A stretch of DNA of 8,053 nt, taken from Clostridiaceae bacterium. GTDB lineage: Bacteria > Bacillota > Clostridia > UBA1212 > DUPL01. The translations under genes and the position numbers were made by a program. Below, piece by piece: positions 6,871 through 8,053 of the stretch (position 1 is its first letter; the number at the start of each line of letters is the position of its first letter). A model generated the notes under the pieces. The model was not told the origin of the DNA. It ran no database searches and saw nothing but the letters and a program-made list of their open reading frames with translations. The DNA is taken from NCBI GenBank assembly GCA_012522035.1, contig JAAYLF010000373.1, positions 1-8,053 of the forward strand, read 5' to 3'.

Positions 6871-7661
6871 CAGCCTCATAAACTCAAGAAGGTTTCCTCC
6901 AAGAATTCTCTCCTTGTCTTCATCATCAATGTTTAGTGATAAAATACAGGAGATGGCTTCTTTTATCTTGTCAGGCCCGTTATATGGAAAATCCAAGCCA
7001 AAAATCAAACGTTTTGCACTTGTCTGCCATATGAGTTCTTCAACTTTTTCAATGCCTAAATACCAGCATCTGTTTGTGCCTCTGTCAAACACGCTGGTTA
7101 GTCCGGCATATGTATTTTTAGGGTTGTTGGCCATAACCGCTACTGCTTCATTGAAAAGGAATACCCTCCAACATGTTCAAGGGTAAATCTAAGATTTTTG
7201 AAATTAAACGCAACCTCATCAAACAACAAGGTGTGGCTCTGACGTATTCTTGCATTATGTACTCCTGTATGAAAAGAAATTGGAAGCCCCAATTGTTCCG
7301 CTTTCTCATAAACCGCATATACTTTTCTATCGTCTACGGCAAAATGTTGATAAGCAGGATGCATTTTTATTCCGTTTAATCCAAGGTCATATATTTCCTG
7401 CACCTGATCGGCAACATTATCCTTTTCCATATCAATAACTCCAAAACAATAAAGTCTGTCATCATCTTTTATTTCTGAACACAGCCACCTGTTGGGGTTT
7501 GTATTTGGTGCCTCATCATGGTTGAAGTGTTTCGGAAAAGGAGCAAAAGCTACTGCCTGACTTATACCGCACTCATCCATAACTTGCTTGAGTGCAGAAA
7601 TGGATCCATGCGGTTGTACAGATTCTTGAAAGACATGAGCGTGATTTGCAATAATTCTCAT
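6853..7661 (-). pseudogene. Amidohydrolase_2-type metal-dependent hydrolase, single-base frameshift
   Basis: ATG at 7659-7661 follows GGAGGTG (7667-7673) with ideal spacing. The frame is open for 173 codons to about 7140 and then continues in another frame to the TGA at 6853-6855. Adding one T to the T4 run (plus-strand A-run 7154-7157) joins HVGGYSF to FNEAVAVMANN and gives a normal 269-residue protein. The restored sequence has the metal and catalytic set of TIM-barrel amidohydrolases: HAH (H7, H9), GIKMHP (K99), SFHTG (H131), LEHVGG (H163) and GLDFPY (D224). This family includes decarboxylases and lactonases such as fuconolactonase and LigI. Hydrolysis of a sugar lactone made by the adjacent FAD enzyme is plausible inference. 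Because the whole catalytic set survives, the lesion is recent, a sequencing error or recoded. The gene overlaps the FAD gene tail-to-tail. Confidence 0.85.
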
Positions 7662-7685
7662 AATTACACCTCCACATATAATTGC

Positions 7686-7719
7686 GATAATGGGACGCGT
7701 CAGCTTGCGTCCCATTATC
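7686..7719. repeat. Perfect 13-bp inverted repeat upstream of the amidohydrolase
   Basis: GATAATGGGACGC (7686-7698) and GCGTCCCATTATC (7707-7719) are exact reverse complements with an 8-nt spacer. It lies 12 bases upstream of the amidohydrolase ribosome binding site. On the minus strand it would form a stable hairpin in the 5' untranslated region. It might also be the terminator of the remnant gene that ended at 7777, or an operator. No clear U-tract follows on either strand, so termination is uncertain. Confidence 0.6.
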
Positions 7720-7776
7720 TTTGTGCAGAATGCTGTAGTTATCCAATAATACAGGAGGTAGTTAATTGTGTTGTTT

Positions 7777-7896
7777 TTATTCTAACAGTTGGCGATACAT
7801 AATCCCCCTCAGACATTCTGCAAGTACATTTTTTGCCGTCCAAAACCAATGCGCATCGCCTACCAAGGTAATTTCTAATTTTTCAAATATATTATA
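7777..7896 (-). pseudogene. Remnant of the C-terminal end of a Rossmann-type (possibly flavoprotein) gene
   Basis: The minus strand holds 39 open codons ending in TAA at 7777-7779. The last 30 or so residues, EITLVGDAHWFWTAKNVL and then AECLRGIMYRQLLE, look like genuine protein. The pattern hydrophobic-GDA, about 12 residues, then A-E-x-x-x-G resembles the C-terminal FAD-binding end of pyridine-nucleotide or Old Yellow-type oxidoreductases (VIGDA...A..EG). Upstream, from about 7875, the sequence turns AT-rich and is not coding, and there is no start codon with a ribosome binding site. The gene appears to have lost everything but its tail. It is oriented like the amidohydrolase and could once have been in the same operon. 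The assignment rests on a short stretch and is tentative. Confidence 0.35.
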
Positions 7897-8053
7897 TTAA
7901 ATAAATCGGATTTTAGTAATATTTTTTTACTAAATTCTATAATTTTCATGCAGAATTTGCAACCAATCATCTATTTGTAAATTTTGTGTTAAAACCCTTG
8001 ATTGTGACGTTACGTAATGTTTTATACTGTCAGGGAGTCCAGTGGTATAATAC
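7897..8053. other. AT-rich intergenic stretch, no gene seen
   Basis: This part holds no convincing ORF on either strand and is clearly more AT-rich than the coding regions. It contains an 8-bp inverted repeat, TTTAGTAA (7912-7919) and TTACTAAA (7927-7934), around a T-rich 7-nt loop, and the promoter at 7998-8028. A further TATAAT at 8046-8051 has no acceptable -35. It is probably the upstream control region of a gene beyond the right edge. Confidence 0.5.
7998..8028 (+). promoter_or_regulatory. MerR-type promoter with 19-bp spacer, pointing out of the window
   Basis: TTGATT (7998-8003) and TATACT (8023-8028) are separated by 19 bases, the long spacer typical of MerR-regulated promoters. The spacer contains TGACGTTACGTAATG, with the palindromic core TTACGTAA (8010-8017), which closely resembles what I remember of the spacer dyads of Mta/TipA-type MerR regulators. 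A MerR-family gene that controls its own promoter is therefore expected just to the right. It is not in this window, so the call rests on the promoter pattern alone. Confidence 0.5.

Noticed and set aside
7140..7160. Programmed ribosomal frameshifting in the amidohydrolase
   Set aside because: The TCCTTTTC context is not a good slippery heptamer, because the re-paired codon would be CTT; mutation or sequencing error is simpler.
7140..7715. Upstream start of the amidohydrolase at 7715
   Set aside because: The extra 18 residues would be encoded across the inverted repeat and the ribosome binding site; the ATG at 7661 has GGAGGTG at ideal spacing.
7753..7899. AGGAGGT (7753-7759) followed by a TTG-started ORF of about 44 codons
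   Set aside because: A TTG start with no recognisable product; the opposite strand reads as a better protein C-terminus over the same bases.
1..8053. CRISPR array, tRNA, rRNA or insertion sequence
   Set aside because: I found no regularly spaced repeats, cloverleaf-like segment, transposase motif or terminal inverted repeats with target duplications.

Overview
The window looks like chromosomal DNA of a low-to-mid GC Gram-positive anaerobe, most likely a clostridial Bacillota. The basis is strong GGAGG-type ribosome binding sites, heavy use of AGA and ATA codons, a lipoprotein signal peptide with a lipobox, sigma-A-like TATAAT boxes and an AraC regulator with a cupin sensor. I cannot name the species.

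Layout. 1-508 (minus): N-terminal 169 residues of a short-chain dehydrogenase/reductase (SDR) that runs off the left edge. 509-766: divergent promoter region with a 39-codon basic leader ORF (651-770) whose stop overlaps the next start (ATGA). 767-2140 (plus): a cytosolic, probably alpha/alpha-toroid, lyase-like protein. 2141-2402: hairpin, then a promoter. 2403-4103 (plus): an exported lipoprotein paralogue with a C-terminal bacterial Ig-like domain, interrupted by an in-frame amber codon at 3090-3092. 4100-4957 (minus): AraC-family regulator. 4958-5163: divergent control region. 5164-6870 (plus): FAD-dependent oxidoreductase of the FAD_oxidored type (PF12831). 6853-7661 (minus): amidohydrolase_2-type metal hydrolase, frameshifted by one missing base. 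7662-8053: a perfect 13-bp inverted repeat, a short remnant of another (possibly flavoprotein) gene, an AT-rich stretch, and a MerR-type promoter with a 19-bp spacer pointing out of the right edge.

Reading. This resembles a small glycan or uronate utilisation locus. A surface lipoprotein and a cytosolic paralogue would cut a polysaccharide, and an FAD enzyme, an SDR and a lactonase/amidohydrolase-like enzyme would process the products. The AraC protein is the obvious local regulator: a shared motif (TCCGAAA-N3-GAACGAC) sits at the -35 position of both the lipoprotein and the FAD-oxidoreductase promoters. The substrate is not determined by the sequence.

The locus shows decay: one nonsense codon, one single-base frameshift and one decapitated gene remnant within 5 kb. 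Either the exported and hydrolytic arms are being lost, or some lesions are sequencing errors. Both convergent gene pairs overlap at their stop codons, and each has a hairpin inside the opposing coding region that could end transcription.
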